From assembly GCA_021186555.1 (NCBI GenBank), contig JAJKFL010000012.1, positions 23,137,711 through 23,201,710 on the forward strand: a DNA stretch of 64,000 bases. Direction: 5' to 3'. This DNA is from Reticulitermes speratus. Lineage: Eukaryota; Arthropoda; Insecta; Blattodea; Rhinotermitidae. The notes beneath the pieces were generated by a model. The model ran no database searches, was not told where the DNA came from, and was given only the letters and a program-made list of their open reading frames with translations. The position numbers were made by a program, and so were the translations under genes. Positions within the stretch are counted from its first letter, which is position 1; the number at the start of each line of letters is the position of its first letter. Below, piece by piece: positions 1 through 57,125 of the stretch.

Positions 1-730
1 TCCCCAGCACGTTTGTGTTCAGAAGAAGGCAAGGCACCTCTCCAACACGTTCTGTGTTCAGAAGAAGCAAGGCACCTCCTCCAACACGTTCTGTGTTCAG
101 AAGAAGGCAAGGCACCTCCTCAACACGTTCTGTGTTCAAAGAAGGCAAGGCACCTCCCTAGCACGTTCTGTGTTCAGAGAAGGCAAGGCACCTCCTCCAA
201 CACGTTCTGTGTTCAGAAGAAGGCAAGGCACCTCCTCCAACACGTTCTGTGTTCAGAAGAAGGCAAGGCACCTCCTCCAACACGTTCTGTGTTCAGAAGA
301 AGGCAAGGCACCTCCCTCAGCACGTTCTGTGTTCAGAAGAAGGCAAGGCACCTCCTCCAACACGTTCTGTGTTCAGAAGAAGGCAAGGCACCTCCTCCAA
401 CACGTTCTGTGTTCAGAAGAAGGCAAGGCACCTCCTCCAACACGTTCTGTGTTCAGAAGAAGGCAAGGCACCTCCCTCAGCACGTTCTGTGTTCAGAAGA
501 AGGCAAGGCACCTCCTCCAGCACGTTCTGTGTTCAGAAGAAGGCAAGGCACCTCCCTCAGCACGTTCTGTGTTCAGAAGAAGGCAAGGCACCTCCTCCAG
601 CACGTTCTGTGTTCAGAAGAAGGCAAGGCACCTCCCTCAGCACGTTCTGTGTTCAGAAGAAGGCAAGGCACCTCCTCAGCATGTTCTGTGTTCAGAAGAA
701 GGCAAGGCACCTCCTCCAGCACGTTCTGTG
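1..730. repeat. Minisatellite, 40-bp unit, about 18 copies, cut by the window edge
   Basis: Unit starts CACGTTCTGTGTTCAGAAGA and ends in a variable CCTCCTCCAA, CCTCCTCCAG or CCTCCCTCAG. It lies in Sik2 intron 6. Forty is not a multiple of three and the unit has no stop in the plus frames, so all three plus frames stay open; these are not genes. On the transcript strand each unit reads as a pyrimidine-rich tract followed by AACACAG, like a 3' splice site. Confidence 0.95.
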
Positions 731-789
731 AACACTCATCCATGTTCAAGATTCACAGCAGTCAAAACCGGCAAACGTCGCTGTGACGC

Positions 790-985
790 AGTTAGCACTC
801 TGCTCTGTATACGAAAGGTCCGGAGTTCAAACCGGGAGATCAGCTACGCTCAGGTTGCCCGACGTTTTCTTAGTTCCTCCAGGCAACTGTTGGGACGATA
901 CCGCAACACTGGCCACGACGCTTCCCTTCCACATCATCATTCACTAGTAACTCACTACACTACTGACAGCGTCGTTGAAAATAAA
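790..985 (+). mobile_element. Probable tRNA-derived SINE, degenerate
   Basis: A B-box-like GGAGTTCAAACCGGG is followed by a tail ending CTGACAGCGTCGTTGAAAATAAA. The same tail (TACTGACAGCGTCGTTAAATAA) ends a repeat at 49800-49985, so two copies define the 3' end. Both also share a GGCCACGAC...CTTCC stretch. Confidence 0.45.
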
Positions 986-1247
986 GACAGGCCTATAAGG
1001 AATACGGTTGTGTATTTGGGTACGATCTCAAATGGATGGCTCTGTACATTGCTGCACAACGGAATTTGTTATCCACCTTCACCCCTCCACATTCAGAACA
1101 TTTCAAGTCTCTGCCGCACGTGGCCACGACGCTCGCCGTCATATAAAGGACAGCAACTAAACACAACATCAAAAGACGTGAAAGGCAACACTGACTGATT
1201 TCATAACATTACACCACGATGAGAGTTCAGTTAGCAGCAAGCAACAG
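986..1247. other. Intron 6 stretch between two arrays
   Basis: Unique-looking intronic DNA. A second GTGGCCACGACGC word occurs near 1120, resembling the flanking SINE-like repeat. No exon or RNA gene seen. Confidence 0.4.
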
Positions 1248-47731
<46,484 letters not shown>

Positions 47732-47732
<1 letters not shown>

Positions 47733-47812
47733 TACCTTGAGGATGCTCGCACAAGCAAACGATCACAGAGCGCCATCCTCACCGTGCCGCAGTCGGCCCA
47801 GCACTGATCCAT
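47732..47812 (-). CDS. Possible upstream ORF (26 codons) whose stop overlaps the Sik2 ATG
   Basis: On the Sik2 strand an ATG at 47812 opens a 26-codon frame ([13 protein letters not shown] and so on). Its TAA shares one base with the main start codon (TAATG), the arrangement seen in termination-reinitiation. The upstream ATG has G at -3 and G at +4. This matters only if transcription starts right of 47812 and the leader is unspliced here; neither can be shown from the sequence. No match to a known peptide was recognised. Confidence 0.35.
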
Positions 47813-47955
47813 ATCGCGATACGCGCTCCCTCTGGCTTGCTTTCACGGCCACCTGTATTGCCTTACTGCAGGACCGACCGCGTTCCTTAATTCTGCCGGT
47901 AAATATCGTTACAGCCTTAGTATCGCAGTAAATCTGTATCGATTATATCGCAGGG
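47813..47955 (-). promoter_or_regulatory. Candidate Sik2 promoter segment with CGATA and DRE-like motifs
   Basis: Between 80 and 220 bases upstream of the Sik2 ATG lie TATCGCGATA (47813-47822), several CGATA or TATCG words, and TATCGATT, one base from the insect DRE core TATCGATA. CpG density is higher than in the introns. In Drosophila such motifs bind DREF or BEAF-32 at housekeeping promoters. No TATA box or clear initiator was seen. Placement is inference. Confidence 0.3.
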
Positions 47956-48437
47956 AAGGTGGCGTTGTGGAGTCGGACCCACCCACCCTATGGCGGGGGT
48001 GGAAGCGTATAAATTGCCTGCTCCCCGTCACAACAAAGCGCACTGCGCTCTGCCCTTGATCTTGACATTTCTCGAGTCCACCATTGTTATGAGGAGCGCT
48101 GCGAACGCCGGCCGCCCGCTTCACTACGCTAACCGACTTGACGTTGCGTGGCGTAATCGAGACGTTTCGAGCTCGATTCTCGCGAGCTGTTCTGAAGGTT
48201 TCTTATTTTCTCAGTAACTCCCAAGCAGTGCTGGTATAGTTCTGTCAAATGTGCCACAACCAATTAGATAGCACAAGATTTATTCGTGTGATTTCTGACT
48301 AAATTATGGTTGTCTGTTTGTTTAATGACACTGTGAGCTGCAAAAGTTAAGAAGGGGGTGGTGACATGCTGGGTTACAGGACGCCGAACGGCCGTGGCAT
48401 GGAAGGACTGACTAAAACAATGAACATTATCAGCCAC
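47956..48437. other. Upstream flank of Sik2, CpG-rich then AT-rich
   Basis: 48150-48195 carries TAATCGAGACGTTTCGAGCTCGATTCTCGCGAG-type sequence, a possible tRNA-like SINE head, and includes TCTCGCGAG, one base short of the BANP-type TCTCGCGAGA motif. No exon recognised. Confidence 0.3.
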
Positions 48438-48891
48438 CAGTGCCGGCCTTAGCAAATGCGAGGCCCGATTGCGATCCTTGTGGCGGGCCCCTAAAAGTTA
48501 TTGCGCAGAGCAAAAAAAAAACTAACGTTTTGGTATATTAACGTAAGTAAAAGGTAAAGGTAAAGGTCTCCCTAGCACAGGCCATGAAGGCCCAGAGGGG
48601 GAATAGAGGTATATCTCTACTCTTTCTTTAACCTCGGCGCTAGATGGGGGTGGGTGGTTATTGCCACGCCCCGGCCGCTTTACCCCCGGGAATGACCCGG
48701 TACCCATTGTACAAGAGGCTGGGTGGGCCCGAGGGCCAGTCTGGACGGGTGCTGAAAATATTAACGCAAATTAGGACGAAAAATTAAAATGGTACTTTTT
48801 ATCCTTTTTAAAAATTACTAAAGCGCGAATCCCCCATCAGCGCGGGGCCCGATTGTGTCAGATCGGTCCAATCGGCCTAAGGCCGGCCCTA
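48438..48891. mobile_element. Terminal-inverted-repeat element (hAT-like) split by a nested SINE
   Basis: Ends CAGTGCCGGCCTTAGCAAAT and, inverted, TAGGGCCGGCCTTAGGCCG, with subterminal GCGAGGCCCGATTG and GCGGGGCCCGATTG. The flanking 8-mers match only partly. A SINE family A occupies its middle, so it is older than that insertion. Confidence 0.6.
48549..48765 (-). mobile_element. SINE family A, minus orientation, with (CTTTAC)n tail and target duplication
   Basis: Its 3' end is AAAGGTAAAGGTAAAGG in plus orientation, then the body CCATGAAGGCCCAGAGGGGG, TAGATGGGGGTGGGTGGTTA, CACGCCCCGGCCGCTTTACC and TGGGTGGGCCCGAGGGCCAG. ATATTAACG words flank it on both sides as a probable target duplication. 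It defines the family's simple-sequence tail. Confidence 0.85.
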
Positions 48892-49799
48892 CAGCAATGA
48901 CAACCAACACCCAGAACCCCGGAACCTCCCCAACCCGCAACAATGCCAACCGCAGTGTGGGAATTGTTCTGTTGACTGCGTAAATCCTTCCCCAGATGAG
49001 AGCCGCTGCGCAAGTGAAGACATTTTGCTCAATTTTATACAGCCCGGAGATTCCTTACCGCATTCACAAAAGCACGCAACTGGTTCCTATCATATGCCAG
49101 TCGACACTCTAACACCATACTTCTTCAAGATCCATCTTAATGTTATCCTCACAGTCGCATCCTGTCAACATTACCGAATTATTTAAATCTCTACTCCTGC
49201 TTCATGACTTCGCTAACAGTTCTCTCCCAGCCTTCACATTTCCCCGGTGAACAGTAAGCTGCAACGCGCACGAAAAATGAAATATCTTCCCGACAAAGTG
49301 GAACTCAAAAAGCTCGTTCAACGGACGCGTTTTTTCCAGTACGCCGGTCTAAACGTCGATTCAGGTTTGCAGGTTTATGCGATCTGCACTCGAACTGGAC
49401 GAAACACATGTAGTGCAGTCCTTTTGTCTGTCAGCAAATTAAGTAACGGTTTCCCATTTAACTGGCTGGTAAAACGAAACCCCGCGCTGGTCCCATTAGA
49501 CGGTGTGGGTGTGTGTCAGTCGGTGTAATGGTAACAGCTCATCGCCTGAGGGAGAATATTGACCCAAAACTGTAACTTCCATTTTCTCCCTGAATGTCGA
49601 GTGATGTGGACTCCGCGAAAATCGAATCCGGGACACAATGCTTCATGCAGTTGCTTGGTTATACAAAGAAAGTCAAAAGACCGCGTGCCAAGTGCGGACG
49701 GAAGAAGACTGCCAAAGAGCTGAAAGACCGACGGAGGTAAAGTAACGAATATGAAGACTGCGAAAGAGATGGATAAGCCTGATTAGGACGAGAATTCAA
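48892..49799. other. Upstream intergenic stretch
   Basis: No repeat family or exon recognised. Around 49515-49560 there is a GTGTAATGGTAACAGCTCATCG word that could be a SINE A box. Confidence 0.3.
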
Positions 49800-49985
49800 G
49801 GAGTCTCTGCCCGGACTGACGTTTCCCGTGTTTTTGTTCACCCCTTCCAGGGCAAAGCCAGGATATTAGCTCAAAGTGGGCCACGACCGCTTCCTTCCAC
49901 ATTCTTCCCAGTTCATTATTTAGTGCCATCCACTCAATGTACGCCATATAGTTGAAATGTACTGACAGCGTCGTTAAATAAATAA
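49800..49985 (+). mobile_element. Probable SINE family E, 3' part
   Basis: GGGCCACGACCGCTTCCTTC through TGAAATGTACTGACAGCGTC and GTTAAATAAATAA, sharing its tail with 790-985. The 5' boundary is unclear. Confidence 0.5.
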
Positions 49986-50063
49986 CAAAAAACATGGTGT
50001 GGACTCATCTGGCTCAGGACCAGTGGTACTTACAACTGGCTGCTCACTGGTCCGTGCAGTTAT

Positions 50064-51185
50064 GAACACGAGTATCAGACAGTCCCATGTTCAGAAGGGC
50101 AAACAATGGGTCAGGAACACGAGTATCAGACAGTCCCATGTTCAGAAGGGCAAACAATGGGTCAGGAACACGAGTATCAGACAGTCCCATGGGCAGAAGG
50201 GCAAACAATGGGCCAGGAACACGAGTATCAGAGAGTCCCATGTTCAGAAGGGCAAACAATGGGTCAGGAACACGAGTATCAGACAGTCCCATGTGCAGAA
50301 GGGCATACAATGGGCCAGGAACACGAGTATCAGACAGTCCCTTGGGCAGAAGGGCAAACAATGGGCCAGGAACACGAGTATCAGACAGTCCCATGTTCAG
50401 AAGGGCAAACAATGGGCCAGGAACACGAGTATCAGACAGTCCCATGGGCAGAAGGGCAAACAATGGGCCAGGAACACGAGTATCAGAGAGTCCCATGTTC
50501 AGAAGGGCAAACAATGGGTCAGGAACACGAGTATCAGACAGTCCCATGTGCAGAAGGGCATACAATGGGCCAGGAACACGAGTATCAGACAGTCCCATGT
50601 TCAGAAGGGCAAACAATGGGCCAGGAACACGAGTATCAGACAGTCCCATGTTCAGAACGGCACACAATGGGCCAGGAACACGAGTATCAGACAGTCCCAT
50701 GTTCAGAAGGGCAAACAATGGGTCAGGAACACGAGTATCAGACAGTCCCATGGGCAGAAGGGCAAACAATGGGCCAGGAACACGAGTATCAGAGAGTCCC
50801 ATGTTCAGAAGGGCAAACAATGGGTCAGGAACACGAGTATCAGACAGTCCCATGTTCAGAAGGGCAAACAATGGGCCAGGAACACGAGTATCAGACAGTC
50901 CCATGGGCAGAAGGGCAAACAATGGGCCAGGAACACGAGTATCAGAGAGTCCCATGTTCAGAAGGGCAAACAATGGGTCAGGAACACGAGTATCAGACAG
51001 TCCCATGTGCAGAAGGGCATACAATGGGCCAGGAACACGAGTATCAGACAGTCCCATGTTCAGAAGGGCAAACAATGGGCCAGGAACACGAGTATCAGAC
51101 AGTCCCATGTTCAGAACGGCACACAATGGGCCAGGAACACGAGTATCAGACAGTCCCATGTTCAGAACGGCACACAATGGGCCTC
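50064..51185. repeat. Minisatellite, 51-bp unit, exactly 22 copies, with higher-order repeats
   Basis: Unit GAACACGAGTATCAGACAGT, then CCCATGTTCAGAAGGGCAAA and CAATGGGTCAG. Variants (GGGCAG, GAGAGT, GTGCAG, GCATAC, GAACGGCACAC) mark units. A five-unit block in units 8-12 recurs in the same order in units 17-21, a 459-base offset. The 17-codon period keeps four frames open; none is a credible gene. Confidence 0.97.
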
Positions 51186-51454
51186 CTACGAAGTTCTTGA
51201 CTTACGGCAAATCGCCGCAGTTGTTACTGCGGCAAAATAAACTAGATTTAGATTTATCAGGTAACAATGTGACGTTAAGAACATTTTACGGACTGTCCCA
51301 CTGTTCGAGCAGCAGATCTACGTTTTCTCGACCGTTAAGTCCACAACTTAGCTCGCCATTCACTATCATTTATTGCCAAGTTTAAGTCCTCCTTTCAACT
51401 TTATGGCGTGGTCCTTAATAAACCACAGACTTAGAACTGTGACTGCTCAGTGAG
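51186..51454. other. Spacer after the 51-bp array
   Basis: Nothing recognised. Confidence 0.3.
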
Positions 51455-51600
51455 TGTAGTGACTAGGCTACAGGCTATCCTATCCAACGGGTACCATGTT
51501 GAAAGCGGCGGAGCGTGAAGCTGACACTCATCTCCATCTAGTGTCGGAGGTACAAGGCTAGAGCTGTACCACTCCATGGCACTGAACACTGGCACATATC
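51455..51600 (+). mobile_element. SINE family A, internally deleted copy
   Basis: The head GTGAGTGTAGTGACTAGGCTAC jumps to CCAACGGGTACCATG, then AAGCGGCGGAGCGTGAAGCTGACACTCATCTCC and GTGTCGGAGGT. The B box and the VNTR-prone centre are missing. Confidence 0.65.
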
Positions 51601-52894
51601 TTGCTTGTACCTTCACAGCATCCTCATATCACAATCCTGTTCTATATACGAAGTTTATTCGATGAACTTCAACTTAATGCCAGTTTGCCAACATTAACGC
51701 GCAAATGAAATATCCCGGCACGAACTGCAATATTAGAAGTCACAGTTTAATTAATCCTTATCAGATAAGCTTTCACGACATCATTACAAGAATCGTCACA
51801 CCGCCAAGTGTTGACACACAGAAAAATCTATTTAGCTAGTGTATTGATTCGGTGTACATCTGATTATTTTACGCAGGCACTCCATTCTAATAACAGCCTG
51901 TTTGCTGCCGGCGGACGTGCGTCAGTGCTGACGTCACAACACGACATAATGACGTCAAACGTATAGGTTGCTCCAAAAATATCGATGTGAGTCCCACGCG
52001 TGAGCTGCCGGCGGACTAGGGCCGCGACTGCAGCCCTCAACTGGGAAGTGTTACGGGCTGCCACGCTATGCTCGACTTAACGTGCCTGTCATAGCGACAA
52101 GCTGCGAAGTGCGTCCTCTACACCGGCCGTTGTCTGAGGTTATTGTCACTAAACTAACCTTGCGGTAGCAACAAACGAAAATTCAGCACCGCTAACACAT
52201 AATCCGTCACTGAATACAATCCTGAGTAAATTACATCTGCCTCACATTTTAAAAAAAACTATCTCCCTAACATGTCTCATTAACACCACGGAATTTTGAG
52301 ATGTGTCACCGTATAGTTTGGTAGAAGGCACCGACATCCCCTACGAAGCTGTTCCCTTCATATTTTCTATATTGCAGGTTGCCCCTAAACGTCTGTTGCG
52401 GCACACCACACAGTACCCCGGCCTTAACATCCAGTCATTAGAACATCAGATCTCATACCGTCTTGAAGTCACCATCCGAATCTCTATTCGGTTTTCCCAA
52501 CTGGCGGCCCCACAGGGATCCCCCCCCCCCCCAAAGATTCTATAAGTATTCATCGTCTTCCCATTCCAGCCACATGCCCAACCCATCGTAACCTCCCACA
52601 TTTCACTGCCGCGACTTGTCTCAACCAAACAGCTCCTAGTTATGCAACATCCATCCTACCTCGCCAGTCGCACAGCTAACATTTTCCCGCCAATGCACAG
52701 GCGCGATCCTACCAGACAACACGGTAAGCTGCACTGGCACACAAAGCAACTCAGCAACGCTTTGTACACAGAGTCACAGTTCACAAGCGAAAAGTTATCA
52801 TTTCCCAAATCCATTGTTCTCTTCAGTGCCATCATGAACCTCACCTGTTTGTGCAGAATTTGAGGTTCGCGCAGCGGTGCGGTTGAAAGCTCAA
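51601..52894. other. Upstream intergenic stretch with a CpG-rich core
   Basis: 51895-52140 is CpG-rich, with GCTGCCGGCGGAC present twice (51904 and 52005) around the twin CREs. 52520-52532 is a 13-base C tract. No exon recognised. Confidence 0.35.
51929..51957. promoter_or_regulatory. Twin consensus cAMP-response elements, 21 bp apart
   Basis: Two perfect TGACGTCA palindromes at 51929-51936 and 51950-51957, start to start 21 bases (two helical turns), in a CpG-rich stretch about 4.2 kb upstream of the Sik2 start. CREB/CRTC binds this motif, and salt-inducible kinases inhibit CRTC, so feedback control is conceivable. Whether the element acts on this gene is unknown. Confidence 0.4.
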
Positions 52895-53045
52895 GTGTTT
52901 CGGGATGCGACGTGTCGTAGACTGGTACACAGTTACCGATGTTCCTTCTCAGAGTGTTTGACCCTGAAGACGAAGGCGCTATGATCCTCCGAAACGCCGG
53001 GAACTATTTCCCGATCGACACAGCTTAACATTCCAGAAGACATGA
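52895..53045. mobile_element. Fold-back family, diverged copy
   Basis: GTGTCGTAGACTGGTACACAGTTACCGATG on one side and CTCCGAAACGCCGGGAACTA, ATCGACACAGCTTAACATTCCAGAAGAC on the other, around TGACCCTGAAGACGAAGGCG. Confidence 0.55.
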
Positions 53046-53094
53046 CATTAAGGCCCGTTTATAATTTGGCACATTATCAGTGCTTTATTTAAAT

Positions 53095-53360
53095 CGCCAC
53101 TGTGCTGTTCTCAGCACAACCTTAAGACACGCCCGGGGTGGACGAACAGCACTAGACGGAGGTGAGTGGGTCAGCTTCACGCCCTGGCCAACTTGACACC
53201 GCGCAAAGAGCCATAGTAACCATTCGATAGCAAGCTGCGTGGGCCCCAGAGCCGGTCTGGGTGGGCCCCACAGCCGGTCTGGACGCTGCAAAAAAAGAAA
53301 GTATATCTTTGCAACTGCTGGGACGTCCAGTCCGTTGTCTGGTTACTGTACCGGCGTGTG
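53095..53360 (-). mobile_element. SINE family A with a 22-bp internal duplication
   Basis: Body words in reverse: ACTAGACGGAGGTGAGTGGG, TTCACGCCCTGGCCAAC and ACCATTCGATAGCAAGCTGC. At 53240-53285 the segment GTGGGCCCCAGAGCCGGTCTGG is followed directly by a second copy with one change (CACAGC). It is the same site that is expanded at 53975 and 21683. Confidence 0.8.
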
Positions 53361-53609
53361 ACTGCGTGTCATGTCACTGCCACATAAAATAATAATCGTA
53401 GCGGTACGGCGTCGTGCGTCTCGCGGAAACTTACTGCCGTTTCGGAGGCACATTTATACCGCACTACAAAGCGTCAAATCGCAGAATTCTTCGGTCTTCG
53501 TAGTCAGTGCCACGAGAACTCTAAACACAGCGCTGTTGTTTGTACGCAGTTAGGTCAACTTAATGTTCCATGGTCACGCACAATTCAAAACCTGCGTAGT
53601 TCTGCTTAA

Positions 53610-53824
53610 CTTCTTACGCATAAATCTTCGGAGAATGTGGAAAAACTTAAATATTTGGGAATGCGAGTAACAAATCACAATTACAATAACAAGGAAACTA
53701 AGAGCAGTTTGCCACCATTCGGTATGCAATGCTCTGCTGCCAAAAAGTGCTTGTGCTTGTCTACAAGCTGTGAAACTTGGTCTGTCACACTGAGGGGAAA
53801 AGAAAGATTGCAACAAGTAAAGTT
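53610..53824 (+). pseudogene. Non-LTR retrotransposon RT fragment (KYLGM...CETW region)
   Basis: Reads NVEKLKYLGMRVTNHNYN, QCSAAKKCLCLSTSCETW, SVTLRGKERLQQVKLF with intervening decay. The pattern EKFKYLGMTVTN ... YGCETWSLTLREE is typical of insect LINE RT C-termini. It ends where a SINE begins, so the SINE probably inserted into it. Confidence 0.8.
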
Positions 53825-54045
53825 GTTCCAGTACACGCCACAAAGGCATATGAGTGGAGGTACTGCCCCACTTATTCTGAACCTCCGCATTATATAGAAG
53901 TGAGTGGTCGATATTACGCCTCGGCTGCTTTATTCCTTGGGAAGGAGTCCCCGAAACTCATTGAATAGGAGGCTGGGTGGGCCCCAGAGCGGGTCTGGGT
54001 GGGCCCCAGAGCGGGTCTGGGTGGGCCCCAGAGCCGGTCTGGAAA
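53825..54045 (-). mobile_element. SINE family A with a 22-bp internal triplication
   Basis: The tail end is ACAAAGGCATATGAGTGGAGG, then TGAACCTCCGCATTATATAG, GCCTCGGCTGCTTTATTCC and TTGAATAGGAGGCTGGGTGG. At 53975-54040 three copies of GTGGGCCCCAGAGCGGGTCTGG stand in tandem. The tRNA-like head is absent. Confidence 0.8.
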
Positions 54046-54441
54046 GAGAGAGAAATGAAGGGTGTCTGTAAAGGGAGCGCTAGAATATTTGGGTCTATGA
54101 GGAAGTTACAGGAGAATGGAGAAAATTACATAAGGAGCTTCAAAATTCTCCTTCTCGCCGCACACTATTAGCGTGAGCACAGACTTATAACATTCGTGAA
54201 ACACAAGAGAAATGGACACAAAGTTTTGGCCGAAAAACCTGAAGGCAGAAGAGAACTCTCACGACTTAGATGTAGATGGATTTTAAAAGAATGGGAGTTG
54301 GGGATTGCGAATTAGAATCGTGGAACTCAGGATATGGACTGGTGGAAAGCGCCTGCGAACACTGCGGCGAGTATCTGACTGTCCGCATTTCTGTTAGTGT
54401 CTGTCACTGCCACACAGGGGCTCCCGGTCCGTGCACTTGGG
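54046..54441. other. Spacer before the 22-bp array
   Basis: Purine-rich, no recognised feature. Confidence 0.3.
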
Positions 54442-56541
54442 GTACACTGTACACTGCGCCATGGTAACATGTACACTGTACCGTGGTAACATGTACATTG
54501 TGCACTGTACCGTGGTAACATGTACATTGTACACTGCGCCATGGTAACATGTACACTGTACCGTGGTAACATGTACACTGTACCGTGGTAACATGTACAC
54601 TGTACACTGCGCCATGGTAACATGTACACTGTACCGTGGTAACATGTACATTGTGCACTGTACCGTGGTAACATGTACATTGTGCACTGTACCGTGGTAA
54701 CATGTACACTGTACCGTGGTAACATGTACACTGTACCGTGGTAACATGTACACTGCGCCATGGTAACATGTACACTGTACCGTGGTAACATGTACACTGC
54801 GCCATGGTAACATGTACACTGTACCGTGGTAACATGTACACTGTACCGTGGTAACATGTACACTGTACCGTGGTAACATGTACACTGCGCCATGGTAACA
54901 TGTACACTGTACCGTGGTAACATGTACACTGCGCCATGGTAACATGTACACTGTACACTGCGCCATGGTAACATGTACACTGTACCGTGGTAACATGTAC
55001 ATGTGCACTGTACCGTGGTAACATGTACATTGTACACTGCGCCATGGTAACATGTACACTGTACCGTGGTAACATGTACACTGTACCGTGGTAACATGTA
55101 CACTGTACACTGCGCCATGGTAACATGTACACTGTACCGTGGTAACATGTACATTGTGCACTGTACCGTGGTAACATGTACATTGTGCACTGTACCGTGG
55201 TAACATGTACACTGTACCGTGGTAACATGTACACTGTACCGTGGTAACATGTACACTGTACCGTGGTAACATGTACACTGCGCCATGGTAACATGTACAC
55301 TGTACCGTGGTAACATGTACACTGCGCCATGGTAACATGTACACTGTACCGTGGTAACATGTACACTGTACCGTGGTAACATGTACACTGTACCGTGGTA
55401 ACATGTACACTGCGCCATGGTAACATGTACACTGTACCGTGGTAACATGTACACTGCGCCATGGTAACATGTACACTGTACCGTGGTAACATGTACACTG
55501 TACCGTGGTAACATGTACACTGTACACTGCGCCATGGTAACATGTACACTGTACCGTGGTAACATGTACATTGTGCACTGTACCGTGGTAACATGTACAT
55601 TGTGCACTGTACCGTGGTAACATGTACACTGTACCGTGGTAACATGTACATTGTACACTGTACCGTGGTAACATGTACATTGTACACTGCGCCATGGTAA
55701 CATGTACACTGTACCGTGGTAACATGTACACTGCGCCATGGTAACATGTACACTGTACCGTGGTAACATGTACACTGTACCGTGGTAACATGTACACTGT
55801 ACACTGCGCCATGGTAACATGTACACTGTACCGTGGTAACATGTACATTGTGCACTGTACCGTGGTAACATGTACATTGTGCACTGTACCGTGGTAACAT
55901 GTACACTGTACCGTGGTAACATGTACATTGTACACTGTACCGTGGTAACATGTACATTGTACACTGCGCCATGGTAACATGTACACTGTACCGTGGTAAC
56001 ATGTACATTGTACCGTGGTAACATGTACACTGCGCCATGGTAACATGTACACTGTACCGTGGTAACATGTACACTGTACCGTGGTAACATGTACACTGTA
56101 CCGTGGTAACATGTACACTGCGCCATGGTAACATGTACACTGTACCGTGGTAACATGTACACTGCGCCATGGTAACATGTACACTGTACACTGCGCCATG
56201 GTAACATGTACACTGTACCGTGGTAACATGTACACTGTACCGTGGTAACATGTACATTGTACACTGTACCGTGGTAACATGTACATTGTACACTGCGCCA
56301 TGGTAACATGTACACTGTACCGTGGTAACATGTACATTGTACACTGTACCGTGGTAACATGTACACTGTACACTGCGCATGGTAACATGTAGACTGTACC
56401 GTGGTAACATGTACATTGTACACTGTACCGTGGTAACATGTACACTGTACACTGCGCCATGGTAACATGTACACTGTACCGTGGTAACTTGTAGACTGTA
56501 CCGTGGTAACATGTACACTGTACACTGCGCCATGGTAACAT
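54442..56541. repeat. Minisatellite of 22-bp units with 32-34-bp variants, about 2.1 kb
   Basis: Two 22-base unit types, TACACTGTACCGTGGTAACATG and the same with GCGCCATGG in place of GTACCGTGG, are mixed with longer units that add TACATTGTGCAC- or TACACTG-like segments. Runs of the same unit order recur (for example near 54650-54960, 55140-55450 and 55560-55800), so block duplications occurred. Every unit carries GGTAAC, an RFX-type half-site word. Frames of 730-750 codons on the minus strand are repeat artefacts. Confidence 0.97.
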
Positions 56542-57125
56542 GCGCACAGTGTGACGACACGCTGCCACACGGCACGAGATCACCGACCAGCACTTTCGAC
56601 ATTTAGACAACGATTTGAGGGAGCGATAAAATGAATTACTTCACTTTACAGATTTTTGGAACCTTAGTCATTTAAAGCCAAGTGTAGTTCCATGGACATT
56701 CTTACAAACTGTCCAATGCAATTATGTAGATCAGTTTATCGTCTTAAGTTATTTACAATTCACAAAGAATTAACCCGACATGTTTCCATCCTTACTGGGA
56801 CCAACTTCAATTATATCTGAACATAATAAATCATCATAACCTTACATTATTATTAGCCTAGTTTTGGTTCTATGTTCTTTCGATACTTAGTTATATCTAA
56901 AGTCATCACGCTATGAAACAAATTGTTTATTGCTGCATAAACACTTATTCAACTACAATTACAGCTTTGAGTGTTATGCCTGAAGTCAAGACGCTCTGTT
57001 TGGCCCTTCTTGTAGTTATCAACGTCACTGAATTTTCTGTGCCTTGCTTTCTACATACCTCCGTGTTTAGTTTATCATCATTACAGTTCGCATTATTTGG
57101 CCTGCAAGACAGTTTTTCTTTTGGT
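56542..57125. other. AT-rich upstream intergenic stretch
   Basis: No repeat family or exon recognised. Confidence 0.3.

Noticed and set aside
13..1198. Long overlapping plus-strand open frames over the 40-bp array
   Set aside because: All three frames are open only because the unit lacks stops; the peptides are repeat translation with no start context, domain or splice support.
49999..51385. Frames of 364-432 codons with 17-residue repeats
   Set aside because: Same artefact from the 51-bp array; four frames are open.
51864..52064. 66-codon minus frame in the CpG-rich patch as a Sik2 upstream coding exon
   Set aside because: Sik2 already has a good start at 47732, and no donor here would join in frame to a family-like N-terminus.
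54442..56541. Full RFX X-box array
   Set aside because: Only the right half-site (GGTAAC) is matched; the left half deviates in both unit types, so only a half-site claim is kept.
54327..56610. Minus frames of 732-747 codons rich in Cys, Tyr and His
   Set aside because: Translation of the 22-bp array in three frames; changes in unit length would shift frames if it were coding.
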